A DNA stretch of 64,000 nucleotides from Adiantum capillus-veneris (GCA_014529385.2 CM043948.1:25664451-25728450), one strand, 5' to 3'; counted from the first letter of the stretch, positions 1 to 13,706 are shown. Notes: generated by a model not told the origin, from the sequence alone. Numbers and translations: made by a program.

Positions 1-1395
1 ATAAACGACTCATATTAGGGAATATGAGCCCCCTTTCTACGCTTATAAGACAATCAAATGCAAAAAACTATCATACTCTATCTTACATATAGAATTTAGG
101 TCTGACATGATCTAACTAAGTAGAACCAGTCAAAGAGCGTATAGCATAGTGATTGGCAACGTACTAAGGAACCACTTCTGTTGATAACTAGATGTACCCT
201 CAATGTGTCTTAGTTTGACTTTCAAACTATGTGCCCGTTTAGCCTGCACTCTAGTTGCTCGTCCAATTCTGATCCATCTAAATTACTCAAAAACCATGGT
301 TATAAAGTTGTGCTAGGTTCTCTGTGTCAATTTGCATATATACAAACTCTTTTTAGCTTCACTCCTAAAAAATGAACTATAATTACAAAACAAGCAATTG
401 ATACAAAGTAGTGTTAGTTATTGCATGTATCTTTGTAGCTATTGACCCACAAGTTTGAGGGCAGAATCTTTTGGGAAGCCATGATTTTGAAACACAAAAA
501 CTTCCTCTCATTTTTTCCTCTTCTCACTTCTCCCCCCCCCCCCCCCCCCCCCCCCCCAACCAATACATATGATACCCCCTCCCTTATTTTTAAGCTTGGC
601 AAATAAATTATTGGGCTTGTCCCTAACTTATTCGATTATGTAACTTGTAAAAACCCCCCCCTTCCCTGTACGTACGTGGTGCATCCCCTGGGACCATATT
701 ATCTTTGGGTAGTTTATTTTGTAATACCAAAATATCTAAGTTTGTAATGGTTTCTTGCTGTTTTTAATGCACGAGATCTTTTTTGTAACATGGATTGGAC
801 TTTTTTTTTTTTTTTGCTTTAGTAATGCCAATTTCTTTTTGTAGCGTTGGTGAACAATGACATTAGGCATTCAAAAGAACCCTCTCACATAATGGAATAC
901 AAATTTTTTAAAAATAATTTAATTTATATTTAAAAAATTATTAAATAATGATAATAACTATTAGGGTTAATGTAAAATTCCTTTAACTCTTCTAAACACA
1001 ATTAGACACTTCCACTCTCATTTTTTCAATATATTTCTTATTTTTTAACTTTGCTATCATGTCGTGCACTATAGTCTTCTCTTCTTTCAAAAGAGATTTT
1101 CTCATTTAACCAATGGGAATATTATTTTTGGGGTTAGATGTCTGCAAGAACATGTTGCACCACAAACATGTACTGCTCTACGTGCCATTTTCATGGTTGT
1201 TTGGGAGTGAAGAGTTGATAGTGCCACTCGAGAAAACAAGCAAGCACTTAGGAGATGAGTTTTACATTGTGGACAAATCTCTCTCTACAAAGTTTGTAAT
1301 GGTGGTCGAAGATTACATAGTTTCAAATTTGAGTGGCATGGTTGCTCCTCTCGTGGGACGTTCCCTACATAGACATTACTAGGCTAAGCAAGAAA
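1..1395. other. AT-rich non-coding DNA
   Basis: No convincing coding region is visible on either strand. The stretch is AT-rich, with homopolymer runs (C at 532-557, T near 800-815) and short A/T tracts around 900-960. An open frame at 1113-1382 has no recognisable motif and I do not call it a gene. Confidence 0.6.
532..557. repeat. poly-C mononucleotide tract
   Basis: An uninterrupted run of 26 C residues, so a poly-G run on the minus strand. A short minus-strand open frame reading as poly-glycine across it is an artefact. Its length in the assembly is likely to be unreliable. Confidence 0.95.
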
Positions 1396-2440
1396 CAACT
1401 TTATGGGGAGCAAGCATTGCAAAACTCTGTCAATTTTGCCCTTATTGAACCATCCTTTGGAAACTTTGAACGTTGCATCTTACCCAAAATACAACCTTCA
1501 CAAACATGCTTCATAGGTGCTTCAAGAGGCGGCAACAAAGCAACCATATTAGATTTTTGCAAACATAGCAAACTGGAAAAATTCTGGTGCCCAAAACGTG
1601 CATGCCAAAGTTTTGCATATGAAATAGCTTTTGAATCCACAATTGCATTTGCAAAATCCTACCCCACACTTGTCATATAAGTGAGCTAATACAACCCACA
1701 ACACAAAATTCCAGATGCAATAGTTTCATCATCGAAACTGAGATCATGAATTGTACATTTGTCATCCACAAATTTCACAACAAGACCAAGTCTACATTGC
1801 TGTTACCACTTTTCCTTTGAGCAACAACAAAAGCATGTTCAATTGTATGTTGTTTAGCCATGTTATTTCTTGAAAGTGACTCTTGCTCTAGCAATGTGAA
1901 TAATGCATCAAACTTGAAAACATCAAGATTTCCTTGGGTCATAAGTCTCCAAGTACTAGCAAAAGTCTTGTAAGAATCGGGCAAAGCATCAAGAATAGTA
2001 TAAAAAAGGGAGCTATTTGAAATGAATACGCCTTTAGAAAAGAGTTTTGCATTTATATCCTTAAAACCAGTAAGGAAAGTGTCCATGTCATTTTCCTCGT
2101 GCATAATCCTCAATTCCAGCTCTTTACGCAACAATGCAATTTTAGCCTCATTGCGACTTGCATAAATACCATCAAGAATATTCCAAACATGTTTTGCAGA
2201 TTTAGTTGAACAAATGTGAGGAGTAATGTAGCAGCAACCGTACCACCAAAACCTACAACATCCTCAACATCGCCTATATCCTCAGAACTATTTGCGTACA
2301 TCAATGCCTTGCACAACATTCTGAATTCCCTTTGACACAAAAACATGTTGCATCATGTAAGACCACATTGGGTAATTGTCCCCATCCAATTTATCCCGAG
2401 GAGAAAATATCTTGAACACATCTGTGTTGTTATCAGCCAT
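1396..2440 (-). pseudogene. Ty1/copia gag and pre-integrase remnant
   Basis: A broken copia polyprotein reads on the minus strand. The start codon at 2440-2438 opens MADNNTDVF and then KLDGDNYPMWSYMMQH, the usual N-terminus of plant copia Gag. After a frame change, 2134-1775 encodes a UBN2-type Gag segment (LDALPDSYKTFASTW and LFTLLEQESLSR). At 1640-1400 a GAG-pre-integrase domain follows, with LWHARFGHQNFSSL and a CEGCILGKMQRSKF zinc-binding segment. The stretch between them, where zinc knuckle and protease are expected, is only about 130 bp, so there is an internal deletion. Reverse transcriptase and RNase H are missing and no LTRs are recognised. Frameshifts show it is dead. Confidence 0.85.
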
Positions 2441-4890
2441 GGTGGCGAGTGCCTAGACCTGATGTGAAAACTACCCAAAAAGAGGAGAACCGAAGCGAGA
2501 TCAATAGGTGCTATATAGAACAACCCAAAGAAGACTGTAAGGACTTGTTATAAAGAAAATGACACTGACAAAGAATTTGCACTACAAGGACAAAATTTCC
2601 AGCACAATACTGCTCATAGTGGAAATGGAGGCTGAAATGAGCCCCAATGGAAATACTGAGCAAACATGCTAATGCTCACCAAAGCTCACAAAAATTTGAG
2701 AAAGTGAGTAGGCATGTACATGCAATCTTGGCGACTAAGCTCGGAAGGATGCAACCTGCTCTACTGATAACAATTTTTAGAAATAGGGTTGTAGGGAAAC
2801 ACACACAACTTGGAGACAACAAAGAAGCTCAAGGCACACAACAAAGAGTAGTGTTGCTTAGTGCACAAATGAAAGATAAGTTAGCCCTAGAGTGATGGGT
2901 GTATATACAATGCACGAGGGAAAAAACCTCCTAGTGAGGGAAAAACTGCCCCGACAGTCCTAAGTGTATTCACACATCACTACCACATGTATATGGTAGC
3001 AAAGAGTACCATCCAAGTCAAGGGTATCAATAAGAAGAAAACTATTTTCTCTTTGGAATCTACCCAAGGAAGGGGGGGAGTAGTTACTCACATTAATCAT
3101 TCATTCACTTCCCTTATATCTATCCTTCCTTGAAGTCTTCACTTCCAAATCTTAGGGAATATATATATATATATGTACATACTCTAACAACCAAAAACAA
3201 AAGATAAATGAGCAAAAGCCATCTAGCAACAAGAGTGAAGTATACAAGGTCCGACCCATAGCCCAAAATGCACAATGTCACATCACGTACAATGAAACAA
3301 CCTTTATGTTTAATGAAACCTAACCAAAATCTATATGTATTCAAGGATATGGCTCGTTCACTAGACTCATCCACATTTACTTTTCTTGAGAGGTATCCTC
3401 TTTACTTTTCTCAAGTGTTTCACATAATCTATCATGTACTTACCTTTGAAGGGGATATGGTAGCTAAACTAGCATGTGAGGAAAATTTTGAGGAGTTAGA
3501 ATGGATGATACGTCTACTGACCACTATGAGTGATCCCTACCCAATAGAGAACATCTCCCCGATTGCACAAGCTTATCCTTTTGAAAAACATGAGTATTGA
3601 CACCTAGTGAAACTCCTAGTGAACATATGTGTATGGGATGATGAGGAAGACTTATCAAATTATTACAAGAATGAAACTCACAGTCTCATTGAGGATGAAT
3701 TTATTTCTCTTGACGATCAGGATAGAGGTTTAGCCTTAGGATTACAGTCCGATCTATACAACATTCTCTTGTAACCTTGATCTTGTTAGAGTGCTAAGCA
3801 ATAGGTAGGTTACTATTCTCCAATCTGTTTCTTTTTTTTCTCCTAGGAATAAAAGTTTTTTTTCACATCGATGTGCCTCCTCAAGGTATAGTATTTTGTT
3901 TGGTTATCTTGTGTAGTGTACAAGAGCATGGAGACTAACTTGGCTATCCATTGTCATGCGGGTTCTAAGGGGACATTTCCATCCAGCCAATTAAATCCCA
4001 AGTACTGGAATAGGTGTAATTGTTCTATGCGTTGCTTTCATGTTTTCTTTTATTGATGTGCCATTCATGTTTCTATGTTGCTAGCATGATATGCATGAGA
4101 TCATTAGGTTTGCATGATTTGCTAAGTGGATGAGTAAGAAGTGAGGACCATTAGTAACTCATATAGCTTAATTAGTTTATAGCGTAGCTTTATTAGTTTT
4201 CCTTTAGGAAAATGGATGACTTTAGGTTAACTTTTGATCTTTGACTAGCTGGTCTTATGCGTGAAATTTTTTATCATGGGTAGACCTTAGCGGTGTTTGG
4301 AGATAGAAGTTGACTAGTAGTCTAAAAATAAAAATGGGCCCAAGGTTAGTGCTATAGGTATTCGTGGCAAGATGTCAAGGGTCATCACTTCACTTCATGT
4401 GTGTGAATAAATTTTTTTTTAAGGGTGCTCTCTAATCAAAATAAAATCAAGCACTCAAGTGTAATGAGAACCTTCCCATAGCATTAAGCATCTATGCACT
4501 CTCTACTGGAAAGAAAAAGCAAAACACGCATGGAAATTTCCAAAACCATTTTCTTGAATATGTCTTGCATTACACTCATCATATCACTTTTATAAATGCA
4601 CAGATTGCTAGTCTTTGGAAACCAGTGACTATCAATGGGATAACTACACTTAATATGTAATTTTGTAAAGTTACTCAATACGTAGGTCTAGATTAAACTT
4701 TATAGTTTAGTTTAGCTATTAAATGCAAGACAAGCTAATAGTACCAACACTCTACCAACACTCAAGCCGGCAAAGAGTCAAATGGTCATAGCTGGTAGAA
4801 ACAACATCCAAATTGAAATCAAAACATATATTCATGAAGTATATGATAAGTGTTGTGCTTATGTAAACTATTACTCTATTTTGGGCACTT
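2441..4890. other. non-coding or unrecognised DNA
   Basis: No recognisable gene. A 110-codon plus-strand open frame at 3268-3600 (containing MVAKLACEENFEELEWM) has no known motif and may be a decayed retroelement piece. A short (AT)n run lies at 3160-3173. The last 700 bp probably belongs to the retroelement remnant whose third ORF begins at 5068, because the spacing between palindrome and ORF matches element A. Confidence 0.45.
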
Positions 4891-4914
4891 AGACTTCATA
4901 CGCGTATGAAGTCT
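4891..4914. repeat. perfect 24-bp palindrome (diverged family member)
   Basis: Reads AGACTTCATACG followed by its exact reverse complement. It has the same outer AGAC/GTCT and inner TACGCGTA as the palindromes of element A, but two base pairs of the arms are changed on both sides. It lies 177 bp upstream of a third-ORF remnant. In element A the last palindrome lies 189 bp upstream of the homologous ORF. Confidence 0.9.
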
Positions 4915-5067
4915 CACAACATCAATTAACACCCAAAAGCAATCATCATCCTATGGATTGTACCCTTAGGCCCTATGTAGCCTGTTTCTCAATTTAAGAG
5001 TCATTTGGACAGATAAAAACTAAGAAAATGCAAGATTCACTAATCATTTGAAGTCTCTACAGGATCT

Positions 5068-7625
5068 ATGGAGTCCAAAAAATCACCAGCAAAGAAGAAG
5101 AGGATGTCTGTAAAAGATATAATTGTGGACAATGAACCATATACACTGCCAAAGGAGACACTCAAGCGATCCAAGGCCTAAAAAAGGAAGGAGTTGCAGT
5201 GTATCAAGCCACCTTCAGAGACACACAAGGCAACAGAGTGGATATCCCAATGAATCCACGAGAGATGTTAGAAATGGAAAACAAAGAAGATACCCTTACC
5301 CAGCTAGAAAGAGCGGACCTTCAAAACTTCTACACGGCTCCACCAACAGGTGTGGATGTTCAGAGAGTATATGAGCTAGTCAGGTCTATTCAAAAAGACG
5401 GCAAGGCAGTGATAACAAGTTTGGATGGCCTGAAGACCAAAGCTCTAATCACACCTCAAACCTAACATATGCACTTGGTCTCCACAATAGGGGAATTTCT
5501 GTTAGAGAGAGAAGATATGAGGTGAAATTTTATGCACAAATGAAGTTTAATCAAACATTCAAAGATCTGGTGCACCCACAAGCTGCAAAGATATGCAAAC
5601 TATACAACCAATACTTCCACGTTTGCAGCAAGCGGCCATAGAAATACACAACTACTCCTCATGCAGTGGCAACCACTATAACCTGGGCTTTGAAGGGCAG
5701 TGTATCAAAAGAGGTGAACTACACTCAATATCTGCATGAGCAGGTGATTGGCATAGGCATGGAAAAGCCCAAGTACATTGGAGGGGGAGAAACCTTGACA
5801 AAGATTGCATATGAGGCAATTGGAACAAGAGGACATTGGCCAGAGCCACCAACACAGAATGAGTGGTTCAAGGTAAGACCTGATATCGAAGATGAGCTGG
5901 TAAAAGCAACAGATCCACCCATCATCACCAGGCTAAAAAGAAAATTGAAAACATTACCGAAAGACGAGCCTATGGAGCCACTAAGGAAGAAAGAGAAAGT
6001 ATCAACCAGGGAATCCAGACCCAAGGAAACACACAGTCAAAAAGCTGCTCGTATTGAAAGATTGATAGAACAGTTTAGGGTAGAAAGGGAACTAAAAGGA
6101 GATTTTGAAGAATACTGGGTGCCAAACCCAGCCAAGGTGGGAGGAAGCCCCTCTAAACCACTAGAGGACCAATTTGACCATTACATCTAGGCGTATAAAG
6201 AGACGGAAAGGGTACTTGATCAGCAAAATTTAGAGCCTTTCACGATGGAGGAAATGCAAAACATCAAGCAGAAGCTGAAAGAAACATCAGAAGAACAAGA
6301 GAAGAAGGATCAAGAGTAAGAGAAAAAGAAAGAGGAAACACCACCTTCTCCACCAATATCTCCCACACCTCCTACGTGCTCAAAACCATCTACACTTGAA
6401 CCTCAATCTTAACCAAAAACAACAGAAGAGGCCACATCTGCACATGGAGATCAGGAATAGGATGAAAGAAATACTTATGAATATCTCATCCAAGCTAGAT
6501 ATACTATGGCAGAAGCTTTCATAGTGGTATATGGTACTCCGAACCCACCATGGGTTGCAAGGAAAGAAGAAGAAAGACAAGAAAGAAGAAGAAAGACAAG
6601 AGCTCCTAAGAAACAAAGAAAGAGATGATGAAGCGAAAAACAGGAAGGTAGACCATGGATCTCAACAAAGAACTTCAGAGAGATACTCACCACAACCCGG
6701 AGTGCCAGGGATGGTTCAAGTCCCCACAGTGCCTCAATGGAGACCCTTGGCTAGCCCATTCCAAGCACCACCAATAGGAGCGCTAATCAGTATGGGTTAT
6801 CAAGTTCCACTGGTTGGTCCAATCAATAGACCCACATCTCAAAACCTTGTCGCAGCAACTGAAGATGACAAAAGAGCCGCTTATCAAATACTGGATAGAG
6901 TCAGGATGCAGTCTCTTGCCACCATTGCTGAAGAGAACAGCATGCTGCATACTAGGGATGACAACATGCAAATGGAACATGAGAACCTATCAAAATCTAG
7001 TACAAGATACCCACCTGAAGGCCGAAGAAGTAGAGAAAGAGCTCAACATTCTTATTGCAACACTAAGGGAATCTGAAAGCAAACGAGACACTTTCCTACT
7101 AGAGATGATTGAAGCATCGAGAGCAATCAAGACTCTCCAAGAGCAAAAAGGTCAGGCCTTGGATGACTTAGAAGCAGCAAAGGATGAAGTCCTAGAGCCA
7201 AAGGAAAAGTTAGAGCTCCAGGACAAGACAATCAAAAGACTAAGGGCTACACCAAGGATTGAGAGAACAAGTGCAGGAGCAGACGCCCAAGTCATAAAGC
7301 ACTGGAGGCACAAATCACCACCCTATAGAAGGAAATATAGCTAGAGCAAAGACAAAGGATGCATATGGCAGAAGGATCTCTAGCCGCCGAAGAAAGAATG
7401 AGAGCAGAACACCAAGTTCTCCAGAAATAACATGAGGAACTTCAACAAAACTTGGAAACATTGCAAGATCAAATGGTTGACATGGCTAAGAAATCAACTC
7501 AGCAAGACACATTGGCACAAAACAGGAAAGAAAGGAATAAAAGGGTAAGAAAGAGGCCACCCTCTTCTCCTTCTTCGTCACCTTCCTCCTCTTCCAACGA
7601 AAGCTACAACTATTCTCTTAGATAA
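5068..7625 (+). pseudogene. remnant of element A-type third ORF (ORF3)
   Basis: The start context and first residues (ATGGAGTCC..., MESKKSPAKKKRM) match the ORF at 50234 of element A (MAVAKSPAKKKRM), including the shared upstream ACAGGATCTATGG. Several frames follow: 5199-5465, 5666-6190 (with VNYTQYLHEQVIG, parallel to VINYAAYIHDNLV in element A), 6531-7076 and a coiled-coil-like, Glu/Lys/Gln-rich segment 6990-7620. Stops and frameshifts break it. The product is unknown. It sits in the position of the env-like ORF of large Tat/Athila retrotransposons, but I see no signal peptide or clear membrane segment. Only this part of the element is recognisable here. Confidence 0.75.
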
Positions 7626-7675
7626 TACAAGAGGGGAGGACATCCCAAATCTTACCCTACATGGCAAAGGTCCCA

Positions 7676-10600
7676 AAAGCTCAAGCAATTCAAAGAGGGA
7701 GGAAAGAGTATCTCTTTTATCACCTATGATGGCACCCTTGGTGCTACCAACAAGCTATTGCCTTCATCTAGGAATTTGATGTGGCCGTTGGAGACAAGGG
7801 CTTCACGAAGTCTTCCAAGCTATGTCATGTAGCTATGCACTTCCAAAAATCTACTTGTCAATGGTGGGCTAGCCTTTGTCGAAATGGCAAAGCCCCAAAG
7901 ACATGGAAAATCTACTAAGTGCTTACCAAATGGTAGAGTTTGAATATTCTCTCCCATGACTCTATCCACAAATATATGGACAAGGTTTTGGATTTATATC
8001 TCAAGGCTACTGTCTTTCAAAAGATAGACTTCACCAAGAAAAAGCAATAATTCTGTGTGGGATTACCTGAAGAGATGGTTGAGTACGTCAACTCCCAATG
8101 GCCTAGTTCTATCACCAAAGTAATCAACTACACTATCAATTTCCAACAAGGAATTATTGCCAAAAGGCAACTCCAACAACAAAAACAACAAAAATCGGTC
8201 CAAGGATAAGGGAGTTTACAGAGGTAAAAATAAAATTTCTCCTGAAGAGTTTGAAGCTGCTGGCAAGGACCACAAATGTTTTAAGTGTGGGGAGCAAGGA
8301 CATGGCTATCGTTCTTGCCCCAAGAGAAATGCCCGTAGTGAGACTCCTAGAGCTTCCACTATCGAAGCTCCAAAAGAGGATGCTCATTTGAAAAGGATCA
8401 CCTCTCTCCTATGCTTGTGGAGAGGTAAGGGAGCATGATGCCTTGTTCTTGTTTGACCGTGGATCTACTCACAATTTCATATCAGCGAAGTTGGCCACCA
8501 GGTTGGGCATTCAAGATTTTGAGATGAGAGATATTGTAACTTCCAATACATCTTTCAAGGGATAGCAAGCCTCCGTTACTCCCTTGATTGGGAAGTTGAG
8601 GCTTCATGTCCAAAGCTACGCCAAAAAAGAAGACTTTTTCATCTCTCCTCTCCAACATGAGGATGGAGCACTGTGGTTCAATCCCATGGCTGTCAACATG
8701 AAGTTCCCTGAAAGGAGAATCTACTTCACCTATAGGGAAAAGAGCATGTATATAGATGCTAGTGAGTCTTGTCGTACTATACCACTTGTAAATCCTGCTG
8801 CTTTTGATAAATCAATGAAAAGCTCAGTTTCTGCGTGCATGATTTTTTTCAAAGAGTCCCTAAAAGGTCCTAATGTTTCATCAAATGTAAATGGTAGGAA
8901 TAAAGATGGGTTAGACTTGTCTAATTTTCTAAAAGGATTCCAAGATGTATTCATCAATGCTATCCCTATGGAATTACCTCCAAAATGAGGGGATGATGAC
9001 CATCGAATTGAGCTCCTACCAGGAAGCTCACCGCCTAACAAGCCTCCTTATCGACTTTCCAAGATCAACAAGAGGAGATCATGAGGCAAGTACAAGAATT
9101 GTTCGACAAAGGAATGGAGAGGCCTATGTCCTCTCCTTTTTGCTCTCCAGTCTTTTTAGTGCAAAAGAAAGATGGTACATACCGCATGTGTGTGGACTAT
9201 CGAGCACTAAATCATATCATTATCAAAAACAGATTTCCCGTATCTCGGATATAAGGTCTATTTGATAATCTACAAGGATCCACCTACTTCAATAGGATTG
9301 ACCTTAAAAGTGGCTATCATCAAATAAGGATAGTGAATGAAGATATCCTAAAGACTGCATTTCGTACAATGTGTGGTCTTTATGAGTATCTAATCATGCC
9401 TTTTGGCTTGACTAATGCACTAGCCACGTTCAATCGTTTAATGGAGAAAATATTTAGACCCTACCACAAATTCACTTGCGTGTTCTTTGATGATATCAGC
9501 ATCTACTCAAGTCTTTGGAGGAACACAAGCAACATCTCCAGGTGATTTTTCAAGCACTGAGGGAAAACAAGTTTTTTATCAATAAAAAAAAAGAAGCAAA
9601 TTTTCCCTTCAAGAGATTCAATACTTAGGTCATAATATCTCTCAAGATGGTATCCATATGGATCCATCAAAGTTGGAGGTAATAAAAACGTGACATAACC
9701 CAAGGAATCTACTATAGACTCTTCATTGCAAAGTTCTCTCAAATAGCAAGACCATTACATGACTTAACAAAGAAGAACGTTAAGTACTCATGGACTGCTA
9801 AGGAGAAAAATTCTTTTGACGAGATCAAAGAGAAGCTTACCTCCCAACCAGTCCTTATGCTTCCGGATCTCTCAAAGCCATTTGAGGTCCAATTTGGTGC
9901 TTGTGGTGATTGCCTTGGAGCAATCTTGCTTCAAAAAGAGCATGCCATAGCATATGAGATCCGAAGGCTCAATGCGGATGATCAAGTCTTGGGTATATAC
10001 GTAAAAGAACTTTTAACTGTCCTACATGTCCTAGACACATGGAAGCACTATCTATTGGGGACTCCATTTATTTTGCGAACCGACCACCAAAGTCTCAAGT
10101 ACTTCATGACCCAAACCAAGATTTTCGACAAACAAATGAGGTGGGAAAATTTTCTTTCACAATTTTATTTTCATATTGCTCACATTGCTGGTAAGCACAA
10201 TCAAGTGGACGATGCACTTTTACGATGACCAAAAGTTAATGAGGTGTCTATAGCAACTCACAATGATCTATCTTCTATGATAGATGAGTATGCTATTCAC
10301 CCTGACTTTAAAGACATAATGTCAGCTCTTGCTTTGGGGAAGAAAGAGGAACCATTCACCTTGAAGGGTGGTTATCTTCTCCATGGCAATAGACTATGTG
10401 TTACCCACTCCCTTTGTGAGAAAGTTATGTATGAATCCCATTCTCCTCCCTATGCGGGGTATATAGGCATTCAACCTACTCTTCGACAAGGAGTAGAGAC
10501 ACACTTCTATTGGCCCACCATGAAAGTGGACATACAAGAGTATTTTTGAAAATGTGTGGTATGCCAAAAGACCATGTATGATAGAGGGAAGAAACATGGG

Positions 10601-11672
10601 TTACTCTAGCCATTGCCTATCCCAAAAATTACCATGGGAGAGTATATCCATGGATTGTATCTTTGGATTACCCAAGTCTATCCATGGCAATACGGGAATA
10701 TGGACAATAGTTGACAGGTTTAGCAAGCAAGCACACTTTATTGCTGTCAAAAAGACTATTAAAGCACATCAAATGGAAACTCTATTCATATCTCAAATTT
10801 TCAAACACCATGGATTGTTAACATCCATCGTGTTAGATAGAGATCATAGAATGACCAATAGTTTTTAGAAAGGTCTCCTTGGAAATCTAGGTACAAGATT
10901 GAATTTCTCTTTGGCCTATCACCCACAAACGGATGGCCAAAGAGAGATAGCCAATTTTACAGTACTTGATCTACGAAAGACTTATGTTATGGAAGTAGAT
11001 GAACCCTCACAAATGGGAAAAGTACTTACCCTTGTAGAGTATGCGTACAATAATACTATCCAGACTTCTACGTGAAAAGCACCTTTTGAAATCATTGAGG
11101 GAAGACCAAAAAGTCCCTTGCTACTAAAAGTATATGGGAAGATCTTCGCTGGGATGAGTATAGCCGTGACCTATAAGAATGATTCCAAAAGATTAAGGAG
11201 GTTATATCCATCTCTCAACAAAGGCAAAAATCTGCTGCTAACAAGCACAAAAGGGCCATAACGTACTTAGAAAATGATTGGGTCTTTCTTAAGTTTCCCA
11301 AGGCTCGATTGAGGCAAACGATGGGCAAAAATCCTACGGGCCATCAAAAGTATTATGCCAAGCTAGCAAAAAGATACTATGGTCCTTTTAAAATCTTGAA
11401 GCCAATCCATGAAATGGCTTATCAACTCAAGTTTCCCAACCATTGGCTCATACAATTTTTTTTTCTTATGAGCAAAGGAGATCCACCAAGTGGACCGATT
11501 ATTGAAGACCCTCCCGAAATCGAAGACCAAGAAGAGGTGCTACAACCCAAAGCTATCCTTCCGCATGAAGACAAGGTACTACAACACGGTAAGATTATGC
11601 GACGGTATCTTATTAAGTTAAAAAATTATCCTTTTAAAGATGTTAGATGGATGCAAGGAATACAACTTTAGG
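7676..11672 (+). pseudogene. Ty3-gypsy chromovirus gag-pol remnant, copy 1
   Basis: A decayed chromodomain Ty3-gypsy polyprotein. In order: a Gag fragment (from 7676), a CCHC knuckle CFKCGEQGHGYRSC (about 8278-8320), a retropepsin region (8440-8800, with FDRGSTHNF where an active-site DSG is expected, D-R-G here), reverse transcriptase (9180-9545, [15 protein letters not shown] and FFDDISIYS), RNase H (9857-10228, RTDHQSLKYF), integrase (10244-11100, VDRFSKQAHF and YHPQTDGQRE) and a C-terminal chromodomain-like segment (11570-11671, GKIMRRYLIKLKNYPFKDVRW). Many stops and frameshifts break it, and there is a deletion inside the reverse transcriptase 3' part. It is closely related to the copy at 61.5-64 kb. 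No LTR was identified. Confidence 0.9.
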
Positions 11673-12631
11673 ATAGTGTGAATCTTGTCAATGCTTACAA
11701 TGCTACATTAGAGTAAGCAAATGTACATGTTTCTTTTAGATGACCAATGTTTTTGTCTTATAAGAGTAATTTTCTGTTTATTGTGTACACATTTAAATAG
11801 TATGCATGCTTTCAATCATGTTTGTGATGAAGACGTCTCTCAAGCACCAAGTAGAATTTGTCACTCTACTTTGGGAGAATGAAATGGACTAAAGAGCAGA
11901 CATGCTTGCGGCAGCTACCTCTCCCAAGCACCAAATGGATTAGTCATCCATCTTGGAATGATCTTGTAGGGTAAAAAGGGATCCTCTACCCGCTAAGAAA
12001 CATTGAATAATGACTAAGGCTTTACCTCGTCTACCTCATAGTCAAGGATGACTATGATTTCAAGAGAGAGTTAATGTCATAAAATTTAATATCTATCCAA
12101 CCCAAATGATTTTCTCATATTAAATAGATCATTATATATGGCAGAATAAACAAGAACAAGGGTTATAATATAGACATATGCTTCTGGGTCTATCTCAACA
12201 TGGGGCCAATAGTAAAGGGGTCCCAAATGAGAGATGGTCTGTCAAAGAGCAAGGCTAGCTAATGGAGCTTAAAGACCTTAGGGTTAGCTTCATTAAAGAC
12301 TTTGAAAGGTTTTAGTAAAAGTCCTTAGACCTTAGATTAAAGCTAGGCCTATTCTTGAGGTGCTTGATAATTAAAAGTGCATGAGATGCTTGATAGCTAA
12401 GGTGGAACTTAACCTAGGCATGTGCTTGAAGGTCCAAGTCAATCCCTACAAGGAGGGGGAGAGCCCTTGAAGCTAGGGGCATGGTAGCAAGAGAGACCAT
12501 ACTCTTACTAACCCTATGCTTGATGACTGGGTGCTTAAGCAAGTAGGGGGCCAAGTAGCTTGGGCTTGAAAGTCAGCATGCAAGCCTACAAAGGAGGGGG
12601 AAATCCATGCAAGTAGGGGAGATGGTTGGAT
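11673..12631. other. non-coding DNA downstream of chromovirus copy 1
   Basis: No gene is visible. A near-repeat around 11842-11850 and 11926-11938 (TCTCTCAAGCACCAA / TCTCCCAAGCACCAA) and short direct repeats of GCTTGATAGCT/GCTTGATAATT near 12362-12392 are present. This is the left flank of the target into which element A inserted. Confidence 0.6.
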
Positions 12632-12634
12632 GAC

Positions 12635-12694
<60 letters not shown>
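12632..12694. repeat. (CT)n microsatellite
   Basis: About 63 bp of almost pure CT dinucleotide with one A interruption near 12652. The open frames that cross it (Leu-Ser or Arg-Glu repeats) are artefacts. Confidence 0.95.
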
Positions 12695-12700
<6 letters not shown>

Positions 12701-12758
12701 AAGAGCCATGCTCGAAAGCTTAAGATTTCCATCTTCTCCATCTTCATTACTATGCTAT

Positions 12759-13687
12759 TGTTAGAAGCTAGACACACCCTACGGAAAATGACTGCTCACA
12801 GATTATTATTTTTTGTAATCATTCATTTATTGAGAAAACCCGACATTTCACCTTTGTAAATATTGGGGCTTACAGAAGTTTCCATATTGTATCCCAGTTT
12901 TGACATTTAGATTGAGTAGATGGTTAAATTGGAACATTAGGGTTTGAGAATTGTAAGGTATTTATACAACTTTTTGACCTTAATAAAGCACCTTTTGTCA
13001 TTTTTTAAAAAGTTTGAAGTCTGTGAGTGAGCGTACTGTGTACGAGAGAGAGTGAGACCTTCATCTTGACGCTACACGCGCACCGGTGGTCAGAATCGAG
13101 TGCGAAGAAGTGCATCGTGTTGCCCCCGACGAGAGCTATGCACCAATACCTACATTGCGTGCTTACGGTCCAGTTTTGCGAGCTCCATCTACGAGCTTCA
13201 TGTGGTGATTCGGTGAGCATACGTTGTCCGATTTTGCATTGCAGCATATCCACACGTTCGCATTGAGTAGAGTTACACATTAGGCACTTTAGTTTTCGGA
13301 AACAACGACCTGCAAACTTCGGATAGACATCCTGAGTGATTTTTCACTAGGTGTTTTGGGTTGGGATTTTGATTCATAGAACTTAGGAAGAGCGACCTAT
13401 TGGTGTTAATAGGGTCTCCTTCAAGTTCTGTGGTGTTTTGAGATCGTTTGATGGGTATTCGGATCTAGAAAGCGTTGTAGGAAGTTTCCTCTTATGCACT
13501 CCTGAAGGCTGTAGCTTAGACATTGGGTAGAGACCTCTGTAGGAATTAGTTAGGAGTCGGTCGAGTGTAGGTTGACACCCTATGCTTGCTTCCACGCGCC
13601 TGCAGGTCAAGCTTCATCCTTAGCTGAAAAATCTTGTTAGGTGAGTTCTCACTATGCTGACGTCCGTCGCGGTGTATTCGTCCAACA
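12759..13687 (+). repeat. Element A 5' LTR
   Basis: Begins TGTTAGAAGC and ends CGTCCAACA. It matches 53733-54660 over its whole length with scattered differences and small indels. A TATTTATA sequence near 12958 and AATAAA at 12982 are candidate promoter and polyadenylation signals. A half-copy of the internal palindrome (AGACATCCTGAGTGATTT) lies near 13325. The open frame at 13027-13266 is repeated in the other LTR and has no recognised function. Confidence 0.95.
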
Positions 13688-13706
13688 TTGGCGCCGTTGC
13701 CAGGGA
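13688..13706 (+). other. Element A primer binding site (tRNA-Asp type)
   Basis: TTGGCGCCGTTGCCAGGGA begins directly after the 5' LTR. This is the tRNA-Asp-complementary form long known from Athila and Tat elements, and it fixes the LTR 3' boundary. Confidence 0.9.

Noticed and set aside
3268-3600. Host protein-coding gene (110 codons)
   Set aside because: No motif, no neighbouring exons or signals recognised. It could be chance or retroelement debris.
13027-13266. 79-codon ORF also present at 54001-54240
   Set aside because: Both copies lie in the LTRs of element A, so the duplication is explained by the LTRs, not by a conserved gene.
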